DNA from: Dialister sp. CAG:486
Lineage (GTDB): Bacteria > Bacillota > Negativicutes > Veillonellales > Dialisteraceae
Reading direction: 5' to 3'
NCBI GenBank assembly: GCA_000434475.1
Contig: FR879585.1
Coordinates: 186-53,130, forward strand
Length of the DNA stretch: 52,945 nucleotides
In this document: positions 17,153-24,775 of the stretch, piece after piece
Numbering within the stretch: the stretch's first letter is position 1
Layout of the letters: each line of letters opens with the position of its first letter
Notes under the pieces: generated by a model
Database searches by the model: none
What the model saw: only the letters and a program-made list of their open reading frames with translations
Told to the model about the DNA's origin: nothing
Program-made: the position numbers and the translations under genes

Positions 17153-18034
17153 ATGAAAGGTATTATTCTCGCCGGAGGTTCCGGCACAAGGCTTTATCCG
17201 TTAACCAGGGTGACATCGAAGCAGCTGCTTCCTATTTATGACAAGCCCATGATTTTTTATCCGCTTTCTACTTTGATGCTTGCGGGAATACGGGATATTC
17301 TGATTATTTCCACTCCCCAGGATCTGCCGAATTTTGAGCGTCTTCTGGGTGATGGTTCTCGATTCGGCATTCATTTGTCCTACAAGGTGCAGCCTTCTCC
17401 TGACGGTCTGGCCCAGGCCTTTATTCTTGGGGAAGAATTCATTGGCGGTGAGTCCTGTGCCATGATTCTGGGAGATAATATTTTTTACGGTGCAGGCCTT
17501 ACGAAGTATCTGAAAGAAGCTGCCTCCCGCACGGAAGGTGCCACGGTTTTCGGCTACTACGTCGACGATCCGGAGCGCTTCGGCGTCATCGACTTCGACG
17601 AAGAAGGGCGTGCCAAGTCCATCGAGGAGAAACCTGCCCATCCGAAGTCGAACTACGCTGTGACAGGTCTCTATTTCTATGACCAGAATGTCTGTGAATA
17701 CGCGAAGCAGGTGAAGCCCTCCGCGAGAGGCGAGCTTGAGATCACAGATCTCAATAAGATCTATCTTGAAAAAGGAAATCTAAACGTAGTCACCCTGGGC
17801 CGCGGCTACGCCTGGCTCGATACCGGCACGATGGACTCCCTCTACGAAGCCACTGAATTTGTCCGCTCCGTAGAAACCCGCGCCGGTATCCACATCTCCA
17901 TGCCGGAAGAGATCGCCTACGTGAACGGCTGGATCGATAAGGCAGCTTTGGCAGAAAGTGCGAAAGAGTATGGCAAGAGCCCGTATGGACAGTATCTCCT
18001 GAAGGTCGTGGAGGGGAAGATACGGATCGAGTAG
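17153..18034 (+). CDS. rmlA: Glucose-1-phosphate thymidylyltransferase
   Basis: RmlA makes dTDP-glucose from glucose 1-phosphate and dTTP, the first step toward dTDP-L-rhamnose. The 293-residue length is standard. The N-terminal [18 protein letters not shown] is the nucleotide-binding and catalytic loop, [20 protein letters not shown] and GDNIFYG (metal-binding Asp) are present, and the C-terminal half has [20 protein letters not shown] and [21 protein letters not shown] precedes the ATG. The other rml genes are 21 kb downstream, next to a second, frameshifted rmlA copy. This upstream copy is the only intact one, so the rhamnose pathway in this window depends on it. Confidence 0.97.
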   Translation: MKGIILAGGSGTRLYPLTRVTSKQLLPIYDKPMIFYPLSTLMLAGIRDILIISTPQDLPNFERLLGDGSRFGIHLSYKVQPSPDGLAQAFILGEEFIGGESCAMILGDNIFYGAGLTKYLKEAASRTEGATVFGYYVDDPERFGVIDFDEEGRAKSIEEKPAHPKSNYAVTGLYFYDQNVCEYAKQVKPSARGELEITDLNKIYLEKGNLNVVTLGRGYAWLDTGTMDSLYEATEFVRSVETRAGIHISMPEEIAYVNGWIDKAALAESAKEYGKSPYGQYLLKVVEGKIRIE

Positions 18035-18082
18035 AGATTAGAAATTAGTGATCTGACGATTGGTGAATATGAGGAATACAAT

Positions 18083-18997
18083 ATGAATAAGGTTATCCTG
18101 AATAATGAGGGTGTATTAACAGAGCAAGGTACAGTTGATATTCCGCTGGTAAGTGTTATTATTCCATATTTTAATGATGGCAAATATATAAAGGAATCAC
18201 TTCAATCTGTTTCTGAGCAAACCTATTCCCATATAGAGGTTATTCTCATTGATGATGGATCTACTGATGCTAATAGTGTACGCGAGTTTGACGCGTTAAA
18301 AATGGATTGCCTGAAAAAAGTAAAAGAAATAAATTCAGGTCCGTCTGTAGCTAGAAATTTAGGAATTCAACAGGCAAGAGGAAAGTATATATTGCCCCTT
18401 GATGCAGATGACAAGATTGAGCCATCCTATATAGAAAAAGCGGTCAAGTATTTAGAGAAGCACAGTGATTGCGGCATTGTTTATTGCAAAGCAAGCTTCT
18501 TTGGCGCAAAAACTGGAGCTTGGGAGTTGCCTGATTACTCACTCAAGCAGATGTTACTGGATAATGTAATATTTGTGACGGCGATGTTTAGGCGGGAAGA
18601 CTGGGAAGCTGTGGGCGGATATGATAGTTATATGCGTTTTGGTGTAGAGGATTATGAATTCTGGTTATCAATTTTGGAATTGGGAAGAACAGTATATCAG
18701 ATCCCAGAAACACTTTTCTTCTATCGAATCAAGCAAGTTTCTCGTTCCACCAAGTTGAATGAACATGCAGCTCATTTAATTGAATCTTACGATTACATTT
18801 TAAAGAAGCATAAGAAACTGTATGAGCCATATTGGTTAGACATCATGGCTTCACTCAGAGCAAAGGAAATAGAGATCTCCGATGAGTATAGCAATTTTAA
18901 AAAGAAACTTCCGTTTTATGATTACATTAGGAATTTAGGGGGGGCAAACAAGAAAAAAATAAAGCAGATATTGGGATTGACTCAAAAGAAAAGTTAA
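18083..18997 (+). CDS. GT2-family glycosyltransferase
   Basis: A 304-residue GT-A enzyme. VSVIIPYFNDGKYIKESLQS begins the nucleotide-binding fold, VILIDDGSTDANS follows, and LDADDKIEP supplies the DxD metal site. EINSGPSVARNLGIQQARG is the usual acceptor-side loop. The C-terminal region includes YDSYMRFGVEDYEFWLSILE. The coding DNA is AT-rich, unlike rmlA upstream. A TAA ends the gene at 18995-18997; a different, GC-rich glycosyltransferase frame starts at the same place, so a recombination junction falls at the 3' end. The sugar transferred is unknown. Confidence 0.88.
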   Translation: MNKVILNNEGVLTEQGTVDIPLVSVIIPYFNDGKYIKESLQSVSEQTYSHIEVILIDDGSTDANSVREFDALKMDCLKKVKEINSGPSVARNLGIQQARGKYILPLDADDKIEPSYIEKAVKYLEKHSDCGIVYCKASFFGAKTGAWELPDYSLKQMLLDNVIFVTAMFRREDWEAVGGYDSYMRFGVEDYEFWLSILELGRTVYQIPETLFFYRIKQVSRSTKLNEHAAHLIESYDYILKKHKKLYEPYWLDIMASLRAKEIEISDEYSNFKKKLPFYDYIRNLGGANKKKIKQILGLTQKKS

Positions 18998-19758
18998 CTA
19001 TAGCCATTATCCTGACCAATGTCTCCGGCGGTGGCACGCCTCGCCATGCTTTTGAGATGGCGAGGGAGTGGAGCCGCCAAGGGGAGGACGTTCTTTTTAT
19101 ACAGACCTTTCGACGCCTGATCAAAGTTTATTTCTACAAAGAAGGGAAAGCGCAGCATGTCATCCGCTTTTGGGATGAAGACGGCTGCCGTCTTCTGCAG
19201 CTTTTGAAAACAGCGAATGTAGGGATGATCCATGTCGAACACTTGCTTGATGCCGAGCCGTGGATGTTGACGCTTCATCGGGCTTTGCATGTGCCGCTGG
19301 TCGTGACGCTGCATGATTACTATTTCATCTGTCCTTTCATCAAGCTGACGGACGAACATGACGTGTACTGCGGAGAAAAAGGCGAGGCTGACTGCAATGC
19401 CTGCCTTGAGCGCCGTGGATTTACTTCGCCGACGATGGGATGCCAGGTAAAGCAAATCTCCTCTTGGAAAAACTTCTGGCTGGACTATCTGAAAGAGGCC
19501 AGATTGATCCTTGTCCCGAGCAAGGATATGAAGGAACGTGTGTAGCACTATTTCCCAATGGATACCATCCAAATGCGGGAAAACCCGGAGCTTATCCATC
19601 CGAAGCGAGACGCTATCCACGTCGGACTGATCGGAAGCCTGTCAGTGGCAAAAGGCGCACAGGTGATAAAAGACTGTCTCTCGTACATCGCAGAAAACCA
19701 TCTTCCTATTCCCAATGCGACCGTCTGGATGGAAATCTCCAAAAGATACACTCCATGA
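18994..19758 (+). pseudogene. Glycosyltransferase (GT4-like), interrupted by an amber stop and truncated
   Basis: The reading frame from 18994 gives LTIAIILTNVSGGGTPRHAF, then VEHLLDAEPWMLTLHRA, VTLHDYYFICPFIKL, a Cys-rich CNACLERRG stretch, and LILVPSKDMKERV. It meets TAG at 19543-19545 and continues in the same frame with HYFPMDTIQMRENPE and VGLIGSLSVAKGAQVI, the start of the GT-B donor domain, before ending at 19758. The donor-site motif and last quarter of the protein are missing. No ATG with an RBS precedes the frame; it joins directly to the previous gene. Composition is host-like. Both ends and the internal stop indicate a relic. Confidence 0.75.
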
Positions 19759-19830
19759 TTTCATCAAGCACGGTGTAACATATGTTTGACAAACCAACAA
19801 CAGTTTTTTTAACTTTTTCCAAAATCCCTC

Positions 19831-19859
19831 TTGACAACTCATGAAGCAGGAAGTAAAAT
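19831..19859 (+). promoter_or_regulatory. Promoter of the T-box/livJ unit
   Basis: TTGACA (19831-19836) and TAAAAT (19854-19859) with 17-base spacing, followed by the T-box leader. Confidence 0.85.
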
Positions 19860-19894
19860 AATCACAATCTAAAACCCAATACCCCCAAAGAAAG

Positions 19895-20113
19895 CTATGA
19901 ACGAGACAAAAAGTACTTGATCTCTTCTAAAGAGAGCCGATGGATGGTGAGAATCGGCGAAGAGCCTTGTATAATATCCCTCGAGAGCCCTTGTCGTGAA
20001 CTGAGTAATGACAGGCGTTTCATTCACGTTACGAATAAGACTGCTAAGTACAATGTAGGGTGGTACCGCGAGACTTCGCCCCTATCTTCGAAAGAAGATA
20101 GGGGCTTTTTTTT
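19895..20113 (+). promoter_or_regulatory. T-box riboswitch (probably tRNA-Ile responsive) upstream of livJ
   Basis: A complete T-box leader. Stem I begins with ACGAGACAA (paired later with TTGTCGT), the AGTA bulge, and the distal AGAGAGCCGATGGATGGTG loop. The candidate specifier is ATC (19976-19978), placed by comparison with the thrS leader in this window where ACC is followed by GCTCTGGAG as ATC is here followed by CCTCGAGAG. The T-box sequence AGGGTGGTACCGCG is at 20057-20070; its TGGT bulge would pair with ACCA of a tRNA with discriminator A. The terminator CCCCTATCTTC/GAAGATAGGGG (20079-20104) is followed by eight T. Uncharged tRNA would stabilise the antiterminator and turn the gene on. 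Confidence 0.9.
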
Positions 20114-20127
20114 ACCCGCATTGGCTT

Positions 20128-20198
20128 GGCATAGAGTGAAATATCGGAGTGGTACCGCGTTCGCGCCTCCGCTGGCAGAAAAGCCGGCGGAGTTTTTT
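20128..20198 (+). promoter_or_regulatory. Second T-box antiterminator/terminator module without its own Stem I
   Basis: Only about 30 bases after the first terminator, GGAGTGGTACCGCG (20146-20159) repeats the T-box sequence, followed by CGCGCCTCCG that can pair with GGAG to form the antiterminator. The competing terminator is CTCCGCTGGC/GCCGGCGGAG (20167-20176 with 20183-20192) plus six T. No Stem I, specifier loop or AGTA motif fits between the two modules. Confidence 0.8.
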
Positions 20199-20256
20199 AT
20201 TTCTTCATACGATCTTTTGGGGCGGAGTAGCTGATTATTGAAAGAGGTAGAAAATT

Positions 20257-21420
20257 ATGCAGAAAAAATGGCTCAAAGGAATGGCAGCAGTTATGGCAGC
20301 AGCAGCACTGGCAGGTGCATTCGCAGGCTGCGGCGGAGATAAGAAAGCAGCTTCCGGCAGCGCAGATGCCGGCAAAACCGTAAAACTCGGTTTCATCACC
20401 GCTTATACCGGCCCTGGTGCGGCTTACGGCGTCGCTATGAAGGAAGGCACGGAACTCGCAGTCGAGGAAATCAACAAGGATCCGAACACCAAGGTCAAGA
20501 TCGATCTTAAGGTGTATGATACCAAGCTCGTCAAGAATGAAGCCATCAACGCTATGAAGAAGTGCATCGAACAGGATAAAGTCCTTGCTATCGAAGGCCC
20601 GATGACCACCGGTGAAGCGATGGCTGCCGACCCGATCGCCCAGCAGTCCAAAGTGGCTGTCTTCGGCACCGGCACCACAGGCCCGAAAGTCACTGAAATC
20701 GGCGACTATGTATTCCGTAATGCAATCCCGGGCAAAATGAACATCCCGCAGGTGGTAGAAAAAGCACAGAAAAAATTGGGCTTCAAGAAGATTGCTATCA
20801 TGTACTCCAATAACAATGACCAGATGGTCGGTGAACACCAGTTCTATCTGGATGCCTGCAAGAAGCTCGGTCTCGAAGTCGTTGCAGATGAAACCTTCGC
20901 AGATAAAGATACCGACTTCTCCGCTCAGCTGACCAAGATTCAGGCAGCAAACCCGGATGTCATCGCTGTCGCAGGTCTCTATCAGGAAGGCGCTCTCATC
21001 GTGAAGAAAGCGCGTGAAATGGGCATGAACCAGTATGTCCTCGCAGGCAACGGCTTCAACAGCCCGGAATACATCAAACAGGCTGGTGAAGCAGCTGACC
21101 GCACCGTCGTAGCTACTCCTTGGAACCCGGAAAGAAAGACCGACAAGGCGCAGAACTTCCGTAAAGCGTATGTGGCTAAATACGGACATGAACCGGATCA
21201 GTTCGCCGCTCAGGCATATGATGCGATGTATGTCCTCCATCAGGCAGTCGAACAGTCCGGCACCACCACCGATCGCAAGAAATTCCGCGATACCCTGGCT
21301 AAGATCAGCGACTTCGAAGGCGCTACCGGCAAATTTGCATTCGATGAAAACCGTGATCCGAAGATGGACCTCGCAGTCCTCGAAGTCAAGGGCGGCAAGT
21401 GGGTACCGCTCGGAGAATAA
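20257..21420 (+). CDS. livJ: Branched-chain amino acid ABC transporter substrate-binding lipoprotein
   Basis: A 387-residue periplasmic-binding-fold lipoprotein that would capture leucine, isoleucine or valine (type I binding protein, Peripla_BP_6). The signal peptide is residues 1-24 with lipobox AFAGC and lipid-modified Cys25. The mature protein begins near KTVKLGFITAYTGPGAAYG, and carries GPMTTGEAMAADPIAQQ, PDVIAVAGLYQEGALIV and the late AYDAMYVLHQAVEQ, all family landmarks. Control by T-box modules that read an isoleucine-type specifier fits a branched-chain amino acid role. The permease and ATPase genes (livHMGF) are not next to it, which is unusual; instead a sodium symporter gene follows after a terminator. 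RBS is AGAGG about ten bases before the ATG. Confidence 0.92.
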   Translation: MQKKWLKGMAAVMAAAALAGAFAGCGGDKKAASGSADAGKTVKLGFITAYTGPGAAYGVAMKEGTELAVEEINKDPNTKVKIDLKVYDTKLVKNEAINAMKKCIEQDKVLAIEGPMTTGEAMAADPIAQQSKVAVFGTGTTGPKVTEIGDYVFRNAIPGKMNIPQVVEKAQKKLGFKKIAIMYSNNNDQMVGEHQFYLDACKKLGLEVVADETFADKDTDFSAQLTKIQAANPDVIAVAGLYQEGALIVKKAREMGMNQYVLAGNGFNSPEYIKQAGEAADRTVVATPWNPERKTDKAQNFRKAYVAKYGHEPDQFAAQAYDAMYVLHQAVEQSGTTTDRKKFRDTLAKISDFEGATGKFAFDENRDPKMDLAVLEVKGGKWVPLGE

Positions 21421-21539
21421 TGGGAGACTCTTCCGTTATCCTCTGATGCGCTTTCATCTTGGATGAATGGACAAACAGGTTCAGCGCCTCCAAGGGGGGC
21501 TGACGGTTCAACGAATCCATAGAACCTGTGTATACATTG

Positions 21540-21607
21540 ATGGTCAGCCATAAGGCATTCCATATCCGTGCGTTTTAGGACATAGAGACTTAGGCTGGCC
21601 ATTTTTC
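21540..21607 (+). terminator. Long-stem terminator after livJ
   Basis: ATGGTCAGCCATAAG (21540-21554) is nearly complementary to CTTAGGCTGGCCAT (21589-21602) followed by TTTTT. The loop of about 34 bases is long for a terminator. The rest of the gap 21421-21792 holds a further possible hairpin (CAGCGCCTCC with GGGGGGCTG near 21483-21504) but no gene. Confidence 0.55.
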
Positions 21608-21792
21608 ATTAGCGGGAAGCAGAAGGGAATAAAAGCGGCGGACACGGATCATAGGGGGCTAAATGACTTGCACGATGTCATCAGCGTATGGCCCGCCATC
21701 CCGCTTGCGCTTCAGAAGTCGCAGAATCTCTTGGATCTGATTCCTGATCACCATTCACAAAAAATCTCAATACTCTACAGGAGGGCAATCAT

Positions 21793-23166
21793 ATGACAAA
21801 TCAAAATGGGAATAGCCGCAGTACCTTTTCCGGCAAAATGGGATATGTGCTGGCTGTCGCAGGCAGCGCTGTCGGCCTCGGGAATATTTGGAGATTCCCG
21901 TACCTTGCTGCAGAGTATGGCGGAGGCATCTTCCTCCTGACCTACCTTCTGCTGGCCGTCACCTTCGGCTATACGATGATCGTTTCTGAGACCGCGCTCG
22001 GACGCGGTACGAGAAAGAGTCCGGTCGGAGCTTTCCATCATTTCGGGAAGAACGGTTTCTTTACCGCAGGGGGCTGGATCAATGCCGTCATTCCGATGCT
22101 GATCCTGCCGTACTACAGCGTCATCGGCGGCTGGGTCACCCGTTACCTCTTCGAATACCTCGCCGGTGATACGAAACTGCTTGCGACGGATACCTTTTTC
22201 GGCGCCTTCGTTTCTGACGGCATGGCGGCTGAATTCTGGTTCATCGTTTTCACCGCCGGCGTCCTTGCCATCATTCTCGCCGGCGTCAAGAATGGTATTG
22301 AACGCGTATCCAAGATCATGATGCCGGTACTCATTGTGCTCGCGATCATGGTGGCCGGCTACTCCGTCACGCTGCCCGGTGCGTGGGAAGGCGTCACCTA
22401 CTTCATGGTGCCCAATCTGGAACATTTTTCCTGGATGACGGTCGTTTCTGCGATGGGGCAGATGTTCTACTCTCTTTCTGTCGCGATGGGGATCCTCTAT
22501 ACATATGGCTCTTACATGAAGAAGGAATTTGATCTGGAGCATGCGACCTTTCAGGTCATCGCTTTCGACTCAGGGATCTCGGTCCTCGCCAGTCTTATGA
22601 TCATCCCAGCCGTCTTTGCCTTCTCCGGCGGCGATCCGTCAATGCTGAATGCGGGCCCATCTCTCATGTTCATCACCATCCCGAAAGTCTTTGCCAGCAT
22701 GGGGTTTGGTACCCTCGTGGGTGTCGTATTCTTTACACTCGTCCTCTTTGCTGCTCTTACCTCAGCGATTTCTCTGGCAGAAACCAGCGTCTCCACCTTC
22801 CAGGATGAATGCGGTTGGAGCCGTAATTTCTCGACCTTTGCGGTCTTCATCCTGATGATCGTGCTGGGCTCTCTCTCTTCGCTCGGATTCGGCCCGCTTG
22901 CCTCCTGCACCATCTTTGGCATGGATATTCTCAGCTTCTTTGATTTCCTGACGAATTCCATCATGATGCCGGTCTCGGCCTTTGCGACCTGCGTCCTCAT
23001 CGTGGTGACTGTCGGCATCAAGTGGATCGAGAACGAAGTGAAGCAGTCTTCGAAATTCCGCTATGAATGTGTCTATGGTCTTTTCGTCCGCTTCCTTGCG
23101 CCGATCTGTCTGGCTGTTATTTTCATCTCCTCCCTTGCCAATGTACTGGGATTCATTCATATGTAG
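21793..23166 (+). CDS. Sodium-dependent amino acid transporter (NSS/SNF family, LeuT-like)
   Basis: A 457-residue integral membrane symporter of the neurotransmitter:sodium symporter family. TM1 contains the unwound substrate and Na+ site AVGLGNIWRFPYL (about residues 23-35), followed by GGGIFLLTYLLL in TM2; SLSVAMGILYTYGSY in TM6 is the second broken helix. Eleven hydrophobic segments can be counted, the usual number for bacterial members. Bacterial homologues carry hydrophobic or aromatic amino acids with Na+. The gene follows the branched-chain amino acid binding protein, consistent with amino-acid uptake, but has its own RBS (AGGAGGG) and probably its own promoter. The substrate is inferred only at family level. 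Confidence 0.93.
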   Translation: MTNQNGNSRSTFSGKMGYVLAVAGSAVGLGNIWRFPYLAAEYGGGIFLLTYLLLAVTFGYTMIVSETALGRGTRKSPVGAFHHFGKNGFFTAGGWINAVIPMLILPYYSVIGGWVTRYLFEYLAGDTKLLATDTFFGAFVSDGMAAEFWFIVFTAGVLAIILAGVKNGIERVSKIMMPVLIVLAIMVAGYSVTLPGAWEGVTYFMVPNLEHFSWMTVVSAMGQMFYSLSVAMGILYTYGSYMKKEFDLEHATFQVIAFDSGISVLASLMIIPAVFAFSGGDPSMLNAGPSLMFITIPKVFASMGFGTLVGVVFFTLVLFAALTSAISLAETSVSTFQDECGWSRNFSTFAVFILMIVLGSLSSLGFGPLASCTIFGMDILSFFDFLTNSIMMPVSAFATCVLIVVTVGIKWIENEVKQSSKFRYECVYGLFVRFLAPICLAVIFISSLANVLGFIHM

Positions 23167-23216
23167 CAGATGAAAAGTGATCCAAAGGCCTTCCTCGCTT
23201 CTGTGTAAAACGACTA

Positions 23217-23245
23217 TTAACAAATCTCTCATGTGGTGCTATAAT
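23217..23245 (+). promoter_or_regulatory. Promoter of tRNA-Val(CAC)
   Basis: TTAACA (23217-23222), 17 bases, TATAAT (23240-23245). The tRNA starts 15 bases after the -10. Confidence 0.85.
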
Positions 23246-23259
23246 ACATAGTATCACAT

Positions 23260-23336
23260 GGGGCTATAGCTCAGTTGGTCAGAGCGCTTCGCTCACATCG
23301 AAGAGGTCTCCGGTTCGAACCCAGATAGTCCCACCA
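23260..23336 (+). tRNA. tRNA-Val (anticodon CAC)
   Basis: A 77-base cloverleaf with encoded CCA. Acceptor GGGGCTA pairs with TAGTCCC, the D arm is GCTC...GAGC, and the anticodon arm CTTCG-CTCACAT-CGAAG gives anticodon CAC for GUG codons. The T stem TCCGG/CCAGA has one C-A mismatch, where the neighbouring tRNA-Val(GAC) has a perfect stem. Confidence 0.93.
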
Positions 23337-23346
23337 AACTACAATT

Positions 23347-23396
23347 CTACGAATACCCCGCCTTACAGGATCCTGCAAGGCGGGGTATTCGTTTGT
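23347..23396 (+). terminator. Terminator after tRNA-Val(CAC)
   Basis: ACGAATACCCCGCCTT and AAGGCGGGGTATTCGT form a perfect 16-base stem around a 12-base loop, followed by TTGT. Confidence 0.85.
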
Positions 23397-23472
23397 ATAA
23401 TGAGTTCTGATTTCTGAGATATCCCCACGTACAAACAACTTGGGATGAGTGCAGAAAAGCATCCTACTGCAC

Positions 23473-23637
23473 TTGGGAAACGCTGATTAAATCGCAGAGT
23501 CCGACTTGGCATGTATTTTCGTCCAATGCTTCGTCATAACCCACCTTAAATAGCTCGCTATTCGCGGCGGCTTATTCCTCGCCTTGTATGAAAACACAAG
23601 AGCCAAGTCAGACAACGATTTAATCAGTGTTTCCCTT
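23473..23637. mobile_element. MITE-like element with GGGAAACGCTGATTAAATC terminal inverted repeats
   Basis: About 161 bases bounded by GGGAAACGCTGATTAAATC (23475-23493) and GATTTAATCAGTGTTTCCC (23617-23635), with a second, inner inverted pair GTCCGACTTGGC/GCCAAGTCAGAC. It has no open frame. The flanking two bases are TT on both sides. A shorter relative with the same ends is at 52881-52931. The region 23638-23878 behind it contains another inverted repeat (CCGTAAG...CTTACGG, about 23684-23728) and no gene. Confidence 0.75.
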
Positions 23638-23878
23638 GTTCGTCCTGATAGATGGATTTGAAGAAGATCCGTATCTCTTGTCCACCGTAAGCTCGCCCTG
23701 CCGGGAACGATGCTCCGGTCATCTTACGGCATGGAGAGCTTCTTATCCTGTAAATAAAGCAGATAGGATCGGCGGTGTCGTTGGGCGAAACTGCGATCCA
23801 TATAAACAAGATGGAGGGTTGCAGCGTGGAGATACTGCATCTGTAACTAGCTATATGCAAGAAATTGCAAAAAGCATC

Positions 23879-23907
23879 TTGCATATTTTTCTCATGTCGT
23901 GTATAAT
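23879..23907 (+). promoter_or_regulatory. Promoter of tRNA-Val(GAC)
   Basis: TTGCAT (23879-23884), 17 bases, TATAAT (23902-23907). Confidence 0.8.
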
Positions 23908-23922
23908 ACATTCATCTGACAT

Positions 23923-23999
23923 GGGGTTATAGCTCAGCTGGTTAGAGCGCTTCGTTGACATCGAAGAGGTCTTTGGTTCGAATCCAAATAGTCCCACCA
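23923..23999 (+). tRNA. tRNA-Val (anticodon GAC)
   Basis: A 77-base cloverleaf with encoded CCA. Acceptor GGGGTTA/TAGTCCC, D arm GCTC...GAGC, anticodon arm CTTCG-TTGACAT-CGAAG with anticodon GAC, T stem TTTGG/CCAAA. Its 3' end directly abuts recombinase and phage remnants, which marks it as a likely integration site. Confidence 0.95.
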
Positions 24000-24437
24000 A
24001 AATTACCATTTTGCGAACCGGAAAGGTCGCCTTCATAATTGTACTGGACTTCGATGATATCATTATCGGCCAGTACTTTTTTGATGAAGCATTTAAATAA
24101 GATAGTTTTAAATCGTGCAGACGTAGTAGCTTTCATATTGATTGAGTCAAAGAAGAACCTGATTTTTTCTTCTGTAATTTTCCCGCTTTCTGTACGAATC
24201 TTTGCCTTTGCAAACTGGACTTCTAAATCTTTTAATAAAGTTTCGTTACTTGACGGTGTATTTGCAAGTGTTTCTGAAACAATTCTGTTCTCAATCGCTT
24301 TAATGCAATTTTGCACTTTTTTCTTTGCATCTGCTATGCGATTTTTGATAGACGATAACTCAATATCTTCGGCTGTATCTTGCTGTAGTAACATCGCTTG
24401 TTTGGTGATGTTTGCTACAGTTTTTTGTTGGACAAAA
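24000..24437 (-). pseudogene. C-terminal remnant of a large serine recombinase
   Basis: Read on the minus strand, the open frame gives VANITKQAMLLQQD, a long helical coiled-coil stretch with KNRIADAKKKVQNCIKAIE and VSETLANTPSSNETLL, then ITEEKIRFFFDSI, FIKKVLADNDIIEVQYNYEGD. That order (coiled coil, then F-x-x-K-V-y-V-y-d...i...YN) is the C-terminal end of large serine recombinases/resolvases. The catalytic N-terminal domain is missing: an in-frame stop occurs just upstream, at about 24440, where terminase-like sequence begins on the other strand. The frame runs on into the antisense of tRNA-Val(GAC), so its natural end has been lost at the integration point. Confidence 0.65.
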
Positions 24438-24760
24438 ACTTATGGGTAAACGAAGAGATGCTGAATGCTGAGGCCGACAGATTTTTCCATCATTCCGATT
24501 ACAGATCAGTCCCGTATGACTGGTTGGGCCCGCAATTCTTTGAGGATGCGGAAAAACTAAAGGCAAGAAATGAAAGGGCGTATCATCATGAATATCTGGG
24601 CGAAGTGACCAGGACAGGCGGCACAGTCTTTGAAAATGTGGTACAGCAGGCATTCATGAAGGATGATTTACAATAATTCGATCGCAGGCGCTACGGTCTA
24701 GATTTTGGCTTTGCGCTGGATCCGCTGGCCTTTGAGTGTATGCATTACGGTACCGTCACA
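24438..24760 (+). pseudogene. Fragment of a phage terminase large subunit
   Basis: The plus-strand frame reads ADRFFHHSDYRSVPYDWLG, QFFEDAEKLKARNERAYHHE and YLGEVTRTGGTVFENV, then a TAA at 24674-24676, then in the same frame RYGLDFGFALDPLAFECMHY. This is the segment around the ATPase/nuclease junction of PBSX-type large terminases, in which YHHEYLGE...GTVF and GLDFGFA-DPLAF are conserved and the Asp of LDFG is a nuclease metal ligand. Both ends are missing. No portal, capsid or other phage gene accompanies it. It ends 15 bases before a glycosyltransferase start. Confidence 0.7.
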
Positions 24761-24775
24761 TGAAAGTGTGCCGGT

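Noticed and set aside
23624..23911. Minus-strand frame of 95 codons between the tRNA-Val genes
   Set aside because: It overlaps a non-coding inverted repeat and the tRNA promoter region, has no RBS and no recognisable motif.
24000..24760. A working prophage or integrative element
   Set aside because: Only fragments of recombinase and terminase remain, both interrupted, and no structural or replication genes are nearby.
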